A DNA stretch of 64,000 bases, from NCBI GenBank assembly GCA_964531165.1, contig CAZHEA010000006.1:22296-86295 (forward strand), written 5' to 3'. Every line of letters starts with the position of its first letter. Within the stretch, counting starts at the first letter, position 1. The translations under genes and the position numbers were made by a program. The notes under the pieces were generated by a model that saw only the letters and a list, made by a program, of their open reading frames with translations, was not told the origin of the DNA and ran no database searches. This document shows positions 53,434-62,133 of the stretch, in pieces. Origin of the DNA: SZUA-229 sp964531165. GTDB taxonomy: Bacteria; Pseudomonadota; Gammaproteobacteria; SZUA-229.

Positions 53434-54033
53434 CTATACAGATTCAGGTTTAAGTTTAAGGGCCGAGTCGGCGACTCTACGTCCCAGTGCCAGGCATAGA
53501 TTTTTTTCATCCTCATCCAGCGGTGCTTTATTATCGCTATTCAAACGACTGGCGCCGTAAGGTGTGCCACCGGTGGTTGTTTTATGTAAAGAGGCTTCAC
53601 TATAAGGCAGGCCCATTAAAATCATGCCGTGGTGTAACAGGGGGAGTAACATACTTAACAGGGTGGATTCCTGGCCGCCATGAATACTGGCGGTAGAGGT
53701 AAATACCGCGGCAGGTTTATCAATCAACGCGCCTGACATCCACTGGCTGCCACTGCCATCAATATAATGCTTTAATGCTGCCGCCATATTGCCGAAGTGA
53801 GTCGGGCTACCCATAATCAGCCCGTGGCACTCTAATAAATCAGAATGTTGGGCGTATGGTGCACCGGCTTCCGGTACAACGGGTTCGCAGGCATCACAGA
53901 CGGCAGATATAGCCGGAACGGTGCGTAACCGGGCCTGTACTCCCTCGACTTCTTCAACGCCACGGGCAATGGTGCGTGCCATCTCAGCTGTGGAGCCTCC
54001 CTGGCTATAATATAAAACCATGACTTCTATCAT
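53434..54033 (-). CDS. wrbA: WrbA, NAD(P)H:quinone oxidoreductase
   Basis: Flavodoxin-like FMN enzyme reducing quinones by two electrons. VMVLYYSQGGSTAEMARTIARG is the FMN phosphate loop, and GSPTHFGNMAAALKHYID is the family signature. 199 residues is normal. It lies in the arsC-wrbA-DUF2069 order known from other gammaproteobacteria. Confidence 0.94.
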   Translation of the reverse strand: MIEVMVLYYSQGGSTAEMARTIARGVEEVEGVQARLRTVPAISAVCDACEPVVPEAGAPYAQHSDLLECHGLIMGSPTHFGNMAAALKHYIDGSGSQWMSGALIDKPAAVFTSTASIHGGQESTLLSMLLPLLHHGMILMGLPYSEASLHKTTTGGTPYGASRLNSDNKAPLDEDEKNLCLALGRRVADSALKLKPESV

Positions 54034-54053
54034 TTTTATAGTCTCTTTAACTC

Positions 54054-54407
54054 TTATAGAATACTCAATACCGTTTCAGGCGGGCGACCGATTACAGCTT
54101 TACCGTTACTGATGACGATGGGACGTTCAATCAATTTAGGAAATTTTACCATGGCTGCAATTAATTGCTCATCGCTAAGTGACTCGTCAGCCAGATTATT
54201 ATCTTTATACTCTGCCTCATGGGTGCGCATCAGCTGGCGAGGTTGCAGCTTGAGCATAGTCAGGATTTCTTCCAGTTCATGCTTGCTGGGTGGGCTTTGT
54301 AGATACTCTACAACATTTACCTGAAGGCCTTTTTCAGATAATAAGTCCATTGTCATGCGGGACTTGGAACATCTGGGATTATGGAATATTTTTACACAAT
54401 CAGTCAT
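54054..54407 (-). CDS. arsC: ArsC-family reductase (arsenate reductase-like)
   Basis: 117 residues from ATG 54407 (MTDCVKIFHN), since the frame extends upstream without support. The glutaredoxin-like fold has FHNPRCSKSRMTMDLL with the catalytic Cys, and the C-terminal ERPIVISNGKAVIGRPPE. This is the glutaredoxin-dependent ArsC type; arsenate activity is assumed from the family, since no ars operon genes are nearby and the place with wrbA is typical of housekeeping copies. Confidence 0.9.
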   Translation of the reverse strand: MTDCVKIFHNPRCSKSRMTMDLLSEKGLQVNVVEYLQSPPSKHELEEILTMLKLQPRQLMRTHEAEYKDNNLADESLSDEQLIAAMVKFPKLIERPIVISNGKAVIGRPPETVLSIL

Positions 54408-54648
54408 CTTATATATAGACCCTAGCTTATCTGGTTTAATCGGGTGGGCAAGGATAGCGTATTTATCAGTATTAAGGTAGGTGTGCAAACGTTAACATTT
54501 CAGTTTTGAAAGGTCGTCAAAAGCTGATATGAATCACACACTAGTTAATCAATGCCGCCCTATTTGGGGGATTTACTTGACACTGCAGGGCGTCATTGCT
54601 AATTTCCCATAACTAATTAAAAAATAAAAGTCCACGGAGACGTTTAAG

Positions 54649-55314
54649 ATGAAATTTAACCACATTTTCAAGCCATTTTTTATCATGATGCTAGTATTAG
54701 GTCTGGTAGCCGGCTGTGCCTCAACCCCAGATGACGGAGCTTCTGATGGAATTACTGCTGAGCAGGCAATAGCGGATGCTAAATCAGCCAATGCGCAGGC
54801 AAAGAAAATGGGCGCTGAATGGCGTGACACCGGCAAGATGATTAAGAAAGCCGAAAAAGCTCTGACTGATGGTGATGATGCAAAAGCCATCAAAATTGCC
54901 AATAAAGCACAGCGTCAAGCTGAAAATGCGATGAAGCAATATAAAGAGCAGGAAGCACGACTAAAGGCTGAAGGTGCTATAGGTGGTTCAACCTCAAGTA
55001 TGGATGATGCTTCATCACGTCAGGGCGCTGCAATGTCAGGTGCTGATTCATATGAAGTGGTTGGTGGCGATAACCTGTGGAACATTTCTGCAAAAGACAG
55101 CATTTATTCAAACCCTTATCAGTGGCCTTTAATCTATAAAGCTAATCGTAGTCAGATTAAAGATGCTGATCTAATTTATGCCGGTCAGGTTTTTGATATA
55201 GATCGTAGTGCATCTGGTGCAGATATTGATGCCGCTATTGATCATGCAAAAACACGTGGTGCATGGTCAGTTGATTCAACTGAAGCATCGGATGAATCTT
55301 ATCTTGCGCAATAA
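54649..55314 (+). CDS. LysM-domain lipoprotein
   Basis: 221 residues. Lipobox LVAGC (Cys at about 24) after a hydrophobic signal, an Ala/Lys-rich helical region (residues 40-110), then a LysM domain (SYEVVGGDNLWNISAKDSIY; LIYAGQVFDIDR). It is probably an outer-membrane lipoprotein that binds peptidoglycan. It lies upstream of an orphan PilB/GspE ATPase with a terminator between them. Confidence 0.9.
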   Translation: MKFNHIFKPFFIMMLVLGLVAGCASTPDDGASDGITAEQAIADAKSANAQAKKMGAEWRDTGKMIKKAEKALTDGDDAKAIKIANKAQRQAENAMKQYKEQEARLKAEGAIGGSTSSMDDASSRQGAAMSGADSYEVVGGDNLWNISAKDSIYSNPYQWPLIYKANRSQIKDADLIYAGQVFDIDRSASGADIDAAIDHAKTRGAWSVDSTEASDESYLAQ

Positions 55315-55341
55315 GCCTGATAGTTTATCAAATTGATCGTT

Positions 55342-55375
55342 AACAGGGCTCGCATATGCGAGCCCTGTTTTTTTG
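55342..55375 (+). terminator. Intrinsic terminator after the LysM lipoprotein
   Basis: AACAGGGCTCGCAT (55342-55355) and ATGCGAGCCCTGTT (55356-55369) form a perfect 14-bp palindrome followed by a T-run to 55374. Strong for the plus strand. Confidence 0.93.
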
Positions 55376-55468
55376 AGTTGCTATAATATATTTAAACGTA
55401 TTTTTAATAATTATTAATGATTTCTGAGCAAATTTAAGCTAACAAGAATTATAAACCGGCAAAGTGTT

Positions 55469-57247
55469 ATGAATGCAGTCATCAATCAGAATGAAAAAAA
55501 GCTGGATGTACAGGATGTGCTTACCTGGCTTGAAGAAGATGGCATGGTGTCCCAGGAAAATGTACAGATGTTACGTACTCTGGCGGTGGATAAGGAATAT
55601 CAGGAAAAAAATCCAATTTGTGTGATTGCCGAGCGTCAGTGGATTGATCAGCGTAATGGACACAGTCATCTGTCTTTAGAAGTGCTCACAACCTGGTTGG
55701 CCGAAAAAGTCGATATGGTTTATTACCGCATTGATCCATTGAAGATTGATGTTTCAAAAGTCACAGCAGTTATGTCTTATGCCTACGCGGCTCGCTACAA
55801 TATATTACCGATTTCAGTAGATGATCAATATATTACGATTGCAACGGCCGAGCCCTTCGTTAAAGAGTGGGAGCATGAGCTTTCACGGATTAACAATAAA
55901 GAATTTAAACGGGTTATATCTAATCCGGATGATATCTCCCGTTATCTATTAGAGTTTTTTACCGTTTCCAAGTCGGTTAATAAAGCCGCGTCTGAATCCC
56001 AGGGCAAGGGCAGTGAAATTGGAAATCTCGAAAGCCTGATGCAGTTAGGTCGGGCAGGAAAACTCGATGCCAATGATCAGCATGTAGTCAATATTGTTGA
56101 CTGGTTATTACAATACGCCTTTGATCAACGCGCCAGTGATATCCATTTAGAGCCACGTCGCGACCAGGGAAATGTGCGCTTTAGAATAGACGGGGTGATG
56201 CATCAGGTTTATCAGGTGCCAGCGACGGTAATGGCGGCGGTTTCCAGCCGCATAAAAATACTCGGTCGCATGGACGTGGCCGAAAAACGCCGTCCTCAGG
56301 ATGGCCGTTTAAAAACCCGAACACCTGATGGTACTGAAATCGAATTACGTCTATCCACTATGCCCACCGCTTTTGGTGAAAAAATGGTGATGCGTATTTT
56401 TGATCCGGAAGTGCTGGTTAAAAACTTTCGCGAACTGGGCTTTAGTCAGTCGGATGATGAACGCTGGCAATCGATGATTTCCCGACCCAATGGTATTATT
56501 TTAGTTACCGGACCAACGGGTTCGGGCAAAACCACCACGCTTTATACCAGCTTAAAACAGCTGGCAAAACCGGAAGTCAACGTGTGTACGGTTGAAGATC
56601 CGATCGAATTAGTGGAAAGTAGTTTTAATCAGATGCAGGTGCAGCATAATATTGGTCTGGATTTTTCAACCGGCGTACGCACTTTACTACGTCAGGACCC
56701 GGACATTATTATGATTGGTGAGATTCGCGACAGAGAAACTGCCGATATTGCAATTCAGGCCGCTCTTACCGGGCATCTGGTGGTTTCAACTTTACACACC
56801 AATGATGCACCATCAGCGGTCACCCGCTTAATGGAAGTGGGTGTTCCCAGTTATTTAATTCAGTCCACTATTCTGGGGATTATGGCGCAACGTTTAGTGA
56901 GAGTTTTATGCAAGCATTGCAAACAGGAAACGGAAGTAGATGATGAAATCTGGAAAACATTAGTTAAGCCGTGGAAACCTGCCAAGCCGGTAAAAATATT
57001 TAAACCAGTAGGTTGTCTGGAGTGTAGAAATACCGGCTTTATGGGGCGTATGGGGTTGTATGAAATGTTTACCTTCAGTGATTCCATTAAAGAAATGATT
57101 GTTGAAGATATCAATATGGGCAAGCTGAAGAAACTCGCAATGAGTGAAGGTATGCGACCACTGCGTTTAAGTGGCGCAATGAAAGTGGCAGCGGGTTTAA
57201 CGACGATTGAAGAAGTGCTACGGGTTGCACCGCCGGTTGAAAACTAA
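55469..57247 (+). CDS. GspE/PilB-type secretion ATPase (second copy)
   Basis: 592 residues. An N-terminal MshEN-like region (1-170) precedes the ATPase: Walker A GPTGSGKT (348-355), Asp box VEDPIELVE, DPDIIMIGEIRD and STLHTNDAPSAVTRL, with a C-terminal CKHC...CLEC zinc site. It is clearly distinct from pilB at 19593 and stands alone, without pilC or pilin genes; similar orphan ATPases occur beside LysM genes. What it drives (type II secretion, a second pilus, or nothing) is not visible here. Confidence 0.92.
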   Translation: MNAVINQNEKKLDVQDVLTWLEEDGMVSQENVQMLRTLAVDKEYQEKNPICVIAERQWIDQRNGHSHLSLEVLTTWLAEKVDMVYYRIDPLKIDVSKVTAVMSYAYAARYNILPISVDDQYITIATAEPFVKEWEHELSRINNKEFKRVISNPDDISRYLLEFFTVSKSVNKAASESQGKGSEIGNLESLMQLGRAGKLDANDQHVVNIVDWLLQYAFDQRASDIHLEPRRDQGNVRFRIDGVMHQVYQVPATVMAAVSSRIKILGRMDVAEKRRPQDGRLKTRTPDGTEIELRLSTMPTAFGEKMVMRIFDPEVLVKNFRELGFSQSDDERWQSMISRPNGIILVTGPTGSGKTTTLYTSLKQLAKPEVNVCTVEDPIELVESSFNQMQVQHNIGLDFSTGVRTLLRQDPDIIMIGEIRDRETADIAIQAALTGHLVVSTLHTNDAPSAVTRLMEVGVPSYLIQSTILGIMAQRLVRVLCKHCKQETEVDDEIWKTLVKPWKPAKPVKIFKPVGCLECRNTGFMGRMGLYEMFTFSDSIKEMIVEDINMGKLKKLAMSEGMRPLRLSGAMKVAAGLTTIEEVLRVAPPVEN

Positions 57248-57287
57248 AGGGTATTATGAATGTTTTGTTTTTTGTAAACGGTGAGTA

Positions 57288-57902
57288 TTAGCTTCTATAC
57301 CAGTATTTATTTAATACGCCCATGACTTTATCCGGATATTTCCATGATCCCAGACTGCCGTTATAACGTGCCAGTGCCCGCCGAATATTACCTTTTTCCA
57401 TATCCATATAATATTTCAAAATAGTGCAGCCCATGCGCAAATTTGTATCCACATCCATTAAATTATCTTCCGGGTGACCAATTTCCTTTAGCCAGAACGG
57501 CATGATTTGCATTAAGCCCTGGGCGCCGGAGCGGGAAATAGCATAATGATCAAAGCGGCTTTCAATATCAATAAGCGCAATAATTAATTCCGGTGGCAAA
57601 TCAACTCGATTGGCTTCGCGGTGAATACTGCGTAGCAACATTAAGCGGGTCTCATAATCTTTAACCCGAATTTTCAGCCGCGTTGCCATATCCAGTAACC
57701 AGACTTCTGCATGAAATCGATCATCAAAACTGCTGGAGTGATTGATGGCAGAGATTAATCTTTTACGAAGCTCCGGATCTATGGAGGTTGTCGATGCAGC
57801 AATGTTAGTTGAGTAAAAAATTAAAAGCATTTGTCCGCAAATGAATGCAAACGAACGCAAATAAAAGCTAATGTTTTTATTATATATCGCGGGTGTCATC
57901 AT
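57288..57902 (-). CDS. Lytic transglycosylase (SLT domain)
   Basis: 204 residues. An N-terminal hydrophobic segment of about 35 residues (IYNKNISFYLRSFAFICGQM then LLIFYSTNIAAS) is followed by the SLT domain with catalytic Glu in LIALIDIESRF and HYAISRSGAQGLMQIMP. Part of the N-terminus lies in a dispersed repeat (57835-57870). It cleaves peptidoglycan glycan strands in the periplasm. It lies between the orphan ATPase and proS and is convergent with the ATPase. Confidence 0.92.
   Translation of the reverse strand: MMTPAIYNKNISFYLRSFAFICGQMLLIFYSTNIAASTTSIDPELRKRLISAINHSSSFDDRFHAEVWLLDMATRLKIRVKDYETRLMLLRSIHREANRVDLPPELIIALIDIESRFDHYAISRSGAQGLMQIMPFWLKEIGHPEDNLMDVDTNLRMGCTILKYYMDMEKGNIRRALARYNGSLGSWKYPDKVMGVLNKYWYRS
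57835..57870. repeat. Short dispersed repeat, copy A
   Basis: CCGCAAATGAATGCAAAC (57835-57852) continues through GAACGCAAATAAAAGCTA. It matches copy B at 31577-31602, has an internal GAA-n-GCAAA unit repeated, and codes for part of the lytic transglycosylase leader on the minus strand. Confidence 0.55.
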
Positions 57903-57956
57903 TTAGATGCACCACCGAGGATATTTGAAACTATTGCGCAGAGACATGATCTTTAT

Positions 57957-59690
57957 TTATTTGGGTTCATTTGTGGATAATAGCTTTTGCTTTTGGGTTA
58001 ACAAAAACTCAACAATACCGTCTAAAGCAATGTCCTGTTTGTCATCATCGGTGCGGCCCTTATATTCAATTTTTTCAGCATCCAGTCCACGTTCACCTAA
58101 TACAAGGCGATGTGGAATGCCGATTAATTCAATGTTGGCGAGCATTGAACCGAGGCGATCTTTTTTATCAAACATTAAAACTTCTAGCCCCGCATCGGTA
58201 AGTTCTTTATAGAGTTTTTCGGCAGCGTCTTTTAAACGCTCGGATTTTTGCATATTAATCGGTGCCAGTGCCACATCAAATGGCGCTATATTTTGCGGCC
58301 AGATAATACCGTTTTCATCGTTGTTCTGTTCGATGGCTGCAGCCACTACGCGAGTGATACCAATGCCGTAACAGCCCATAGTCATGACTTTTTTAGCGCC
58401 GTTTTCATCGAGTACGGTGGCCTGTAATTTTTCACTGTATTTATTACCGAGCTGAAAAATATGTCCGACTTCAATGCCGCGTACAATTGACAGTGTGCCT
58501 TTGCCGTCAGGGCTATTATCGCCATCAACCACATTACGTAAATCGGCAATAACGGGTTCAGCCAGGTCACGTCCCCAGTTCATTCCTTTAAAATGTTTAC
58601 CGTCTTCATTGGCACCACATGTAAAGTTAGCTGTATTGGCGGCACTGTGGTCAGCAATTACGGGGATATTTAAATCCGGTCCCACTGAGCCAGGTGCGCA
58701 ACCGGCGGCGGCTTTTACCTGCTCTTCCGAGGCAAAACTTAAGGGCTCGGCAACCTGTTCTAACTGCCCGGCTTTAATTTCATTGAGCTCATGGTCGCCA
58801 CGCAGAACCAGTGCAATAACACTGTTCTCTTCTGTGCCATTAACCAGTAGGGTTTTCAAGCATTGCTCTGACTTAATATTTAAAAACTCACAGACTTCTT
58901 CAATGCTATGTTTACCCGGAGTATCGACTGTAGATTTTTCATCACTGGCATCGGCGCGTGCATGTTGAGGAGGCAGAGCCGTGGCTTTTTCGATATTGGC
59001 GGCGTAATTAGAACCGCTGGAAAATGCGATGGCATCTTCACCTGAATCCGCCAGCACATGAAATTCGTGGGAGCCTGAACCACCAATGGAACCTGAGTCT
59101 GCCATCACCGGTCTAAAATCCAGCCCGAAGCGGGTGAAAATATTGGTGTAGGCCTGATGCATGGCATCGTAGGTTTGTTGCAAAGACTCCTGGTTCAGGT
59201 GAAATGAGTAGGCATCTTTCATAATGAATTCGCGGGAGCGCATTATGCCGAAGCGTGGACGAATTTCATCGCGAAATTTGGCCTGTATCTGATACCAGGT
59301 AATCGGCAGTTGTTTGTAGCTGGATAATTCACGCCGTGCCATGTCGGTGATGATTTCTTCATGGGTGGGACCCAGGCAGAATTCCCGGTTGTGGCGATCG
59401 TTGAAGCGTAACAACTCCGGGCCGTACTCATCCCAACGACCGGATTCCTGCCAGAGCTCCGCAGGCTGTACGCCGGGCATTAATACTTCCAGTGCATCGA
59501 CCTTCTGCATCTCGTCGCGCACAATATTTTCAACTTTGCGTAACACCCGGATACCCAGCGGCAACCAGGTGTATAAACCAGACGCCAGACGGCGAACCAA
59601 CCCCGCACGTAACATTAGTTGATGGCTGATTATTTCTGCATCAGCGGGGGTTTCTTTAAGGGTGGAGAGGGGAAATTTTGATACGCGCAT
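57957..59690 (-). CDS. proS: ProS, prolyl-tRNA synthetase
   Basis: Class II synthetase charging tRNA-Pro. MRVSKFPLSTLKETPADAE is the family N-terminus, so ATG 59690 is chosen over the upstream in-frame start. LRAGLVRRLASGLYTWLPLG, GPTHEEIITDMARREL, RPRFGIMRSREFIMKDAYSF and an editing (INS) domain are present. 577 residues fits the bacterial long form. Divergent from the DUF4105 gene, with 25 bases between the starts. Confidence 0.96.
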   Translation of the reverse strand: MRVSKFPLSTLKETPADAEIISHQLMLRAGLVRRLASGLYTWLPLGIRVLRKVENIVRDEMQKVDALEVLMPGVQPAELWQESGRWDEYGPELLRFNDRHNREFCLGPTHEEIITDMARRELSSYKQLPITWYQIQAKFRDEIRPRFGIMRSREFIMKDAYSFHLNQESLQQTYDAMHQAYTNIFTRFGLDFRPVMADSGSIGGSGSHEFHVLADSGEDAIAFSSGSNYAANIEKATALPPQHARADASDEKSTVDTPGKHSIEEVCEFLNIKSEQCLKTLLVNGTEENSVIALVLRGDHELNEIKAGQLEQVAEPLSFASEEQVKAAAGCAPGSVGPDLNIPVIADHSAANTANFTCGANEDGKHFKGMNWGRDLAEPVIADLRNVVDGDNSPDGKGTLSIVRGIEVGHIFQLGNKYSEKLQATVLDENGAKKVMTMGCYGIGITRVVAAAIEQNNDENGIIWPQNIAPFDVALAPINMQKSERLKDAAEKLYKELTDAGLEVLMFDKKDRLGSMLANIELIGIPHRLVLGERGLDAEKIEYKGRTDDDKQDIALDGIVEFLLTQKQKLLSTNEPK

Positions 59691-59715
59691 GGAGGTTTCC
59701 GTGTAAAGGGTTAAA

Positions 59716-61737
59716 ATGCCCGAAACTTTTAACTCGATATATGAATCAGGACATAACAAATTGCAGGTGATTTTACAAAATTATTGGGGATGGGTGAATA
59801 AGAATCTACTGCGAATGTGGATATTATGGATGATTATACTATTTTCTTTGCCAGTTTTATCGGTTGCTGCTGAAAAAAGCTTTGCAGTTGATGAATTAAT
59901 TGCCCGGGCCAGAGAATTAAAGCTTGCTGAGCAGATACCCTGGCTGAATTTGCTACATTATAAAAGCACCCTGCTGGGGCCGCGGCAAAGTCAGGTTGAT
60001 GACGCGGACTTTTTTCTGGCAATCGAGGGTGCAAGTAATGCCGAGGCTGAGCTGGAAGCAGATTTGCGGGGTTTTTTTAGCTATAGCACTTCAGCGCATC
60101 CGCGTTGCTTATTTCCCGCACGTTTACACTGGTTAAATTCAAAATTAGACTTTGCCGCAGATCTACCGCCCATGGACTGTGTGAAATTAAATATATGGAA
60201 AGATAAATTTCAGGCTGATCAGGTGACTTTATTGTTTCCCGGCATGTTTATGGATAACCCCGCTTCCATGTTCGGGCATACCTTTATTCGTTTTGACCGG
60301 GCAGATAACAATACTCTGCTGAGTCATACCTTAAGTTATGCCGCCGCGTATGATAAGTCGGATCATATTCTGGTGTATTCATGGAAGGGTATCTTCGGTG
60401 ACTATCAGGGAAAATTTTATACCCAGTCCTACTTCAAAACCCTGCAACGATATAATGATATTGAACAACGTGATATCTGGGAATATCAATTAAATTTAAA
60501 CCAGCAGGAAATTGACCAGTTATTGCGTCATGTCTGGGAAGTTAGGGGAACCTATTTCGATTATTACTTCTTTCGGGAAAACTGTGCATATCGTTTACTC
60601 GCATTGCTGGATGTAGCGCGAGAAAACATGAATATGAGTCTGGACTCACATCCATTATATGCCTTACCCGTTGATACAGTGCGAGATATTGAAAAAGCGG
60701 GTTTAATTGAATCTCACTATTACCGGCCATCGGCATATAATAAAATTATACAGATGGAAAAACAGCTGGGTAGTGCAGCAACAGAGCTGGCCATTTCAAT
60801 TGCGGATAAATTACCGGCAGATGCTTTGAAAAGTGAAGCAGCGGTTCAGCAGATGCCTGATGTTTATGATATTCGACAACAGGCGAAAATTTTAATGCTG
60901 GCGGATGAGATGTTAAATCAGAATAAAAATTTATCAGCAGAGAAAAAAACGCATCAGTTAGATATATTAAGTGCCCGTAGTGCTCTGAATGTAAGCGCGG
61001 ATGAAGCACAGTTTACTTATAATGCAGAGCCACCGGAGTTATCGCATAAATCTGCGCGCTGGCATATTGCTGCAGGTAGTAAAAAAATAAATTCTACAGG
61101 TGATGAGCGTTTTTATGAAATAGGACTTCGACCATCTTTCCATGACTTACTGGATGCGCCTGAAGGATTTATAACTGGAGCAACCATCAGTGCGCTGGAA
61201 ACTGAGTTACGCTGGTATCAGCAGCAGGAAAAACTGAAGTTACAGAAACTGAATTTTTTCTCATTACAGTCCATAGTACCGGTAAGATCATGGATGAAGT
61301 TTGGTAAAATACCGACGTCTAAAAGCATATCGTTGCAGCTGAAACAAAGAGATATTAGCGAGCGAGAGCAGTCGCTTGAATTTGAAAGCCAGTTTTCTCT
61401 GGGGTATGCATCACAAGTCAGTGATATCTTAATGTATGCAATGGTTAAAACTCAATTTGATTACGTAACTGAACTGGATAAAAACTATGCGCTTTATCTG
61501 GGGGTAGATGTGGGTGGTCTATGGACATATAGTACGCAGTTGTTATCCGGGAAAACACAAATTCGTTATCAGTTTTTGCCGCGAATTTCTGGTGCGCAGG
61601 GAGATATTCAAAAATTGAATATAGGTGTACAGTTTGATCTGCTAAGAAATCATGCGTTACGTCTGGAATATGAAAAGGTTGATTATGACGCGTTTGATGT
61701 TGATGAAATAAAACTGAGTTATCTCATGTATTTTTAA
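59716..61737 (+). CDS. DUF4105 (Lnb-type) membrane protein
   Basis: 673 residues. A hydrophobic segment (WILWMIILFSLPVLSVAA, about residues 35-52) precedes the DUF4105/Lnb-type periplasmic domain: FPGMFMDNPASMFGHTFIRF with the His, YSWKGIFGDYQGKFY and YYFFRENCAYRLLALLDV with the Cys. Lnb-family proteins are linked to lipoprotein N-acylation in some bacteria; whether this homologue does so is unknown. The C-terminal half (residues 400-673) is beta-rich with LRLEYEKVDYDAF-like endings. A later ATG at 59815 gives a cleaner signal peptide and is an alternative start. Confidence 0.85.
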   Translation: MPETFNSIYESGHNKLQVILQNYWGWVNKNLLRMWILWMIILFSLPVLSVAAEKSFAVDELIARARELKLAEQIPWLNLLHYKSTLLGPRQSQVDDADFFLAIEGASNAEAELEADLRGFFSYSTSAHPRCLFPARLHWLNSKLDFAADLPPMDCVKLNIWKDKFQADQVTLLFPGMFMDNPASMFGHTFIRFDRADNNTLLSHTLSYAAAYDKSDHILVYSWKGIFGDYQGKFYTQSYFKTLQRYNDIEQRDIWEYQLNLNQQEIDQLLRHVWEVRGTYFDYYFFRENCAYRLLALLDVARENMNMSLDSHPLYALPVDTVRDIEKAGLIESHYYRPSAYNKIIQMEKQLGSAATELAISIADKLPADALKSEAAVQQMPDVYDIRQQAKILMLADEMLNQNKNLSAEKKTHQLDILSARSALNVSADEAQFTYNAEPPELSHKSARWHIAAGSKKINSTGDERFYEIGLRPSFHDLLDAPEGFITGATISALETELRWYQQQEKLKLQKLNFFSLQSIVPVRSWMKFGKIPTSKSISLQLKQRDISEREQSLEFESQFSLGYASQVSDILMYAMVKTQFDYVTELDKNYALYLGVDVGGLWTYSTQLLSGKTQIRYQFLPRISGAQGDIQKLNIGVQFDLLRNHALRLEYEKVDYDAFDVDEIKLSYLMYF

Positions 61738-61907
61738 TGAAGATTAATGCATTACGTCAGAATTATGCTTAAAATATTTTCATACTTTCAAAGTCATATC
61801 CTGATTGCTAACTCGTATATATTAATGGAACGGAAGAACAGGATACCTGCTGACTCAGAACGGCATTGAAATAATCAAGCCATTAAAGGCAACAGCTAAA
61901 AAACAAT

Positions 61908-61998
61908 TAACCACAGAGAACACAGCGGCACACAGAGAAAAGCCCAGGACCTATGCACACATAAAAAACTCTGTGACCTCCGTGTCCTCTGTGGTTAA
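61908..61998. repeat. MITE-like palindromic element after the DUF4105 gene
   Basis: TTAACCACAGAG at 61908-61919 is the exact inverse of CTCTGTGGTTAA at 61987-61998, with further pairing inward (ACACAG and CTCTGTG-type sequence at 61920-61936 and 61968-61980). It is like a class of short palindromic elements in proteobacterial genomes. The 396-base gap between the DUF4105 gene and the next one holds nothing else that I recognise. Confidence 0.75.
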
Positions 61999-62133
61999 GG
62001 CTTTTGATTTTTTATGGGTCAGTATTCTTTATTTCTGTCTCAGTAGTAAGCCATAGAAATAATAAACTTATTAAGAGGCTCTCTGGACTTTTCAGTCTAT
62101 AACTCTTATTCTCTGATGCACAGCTGCTAATGG

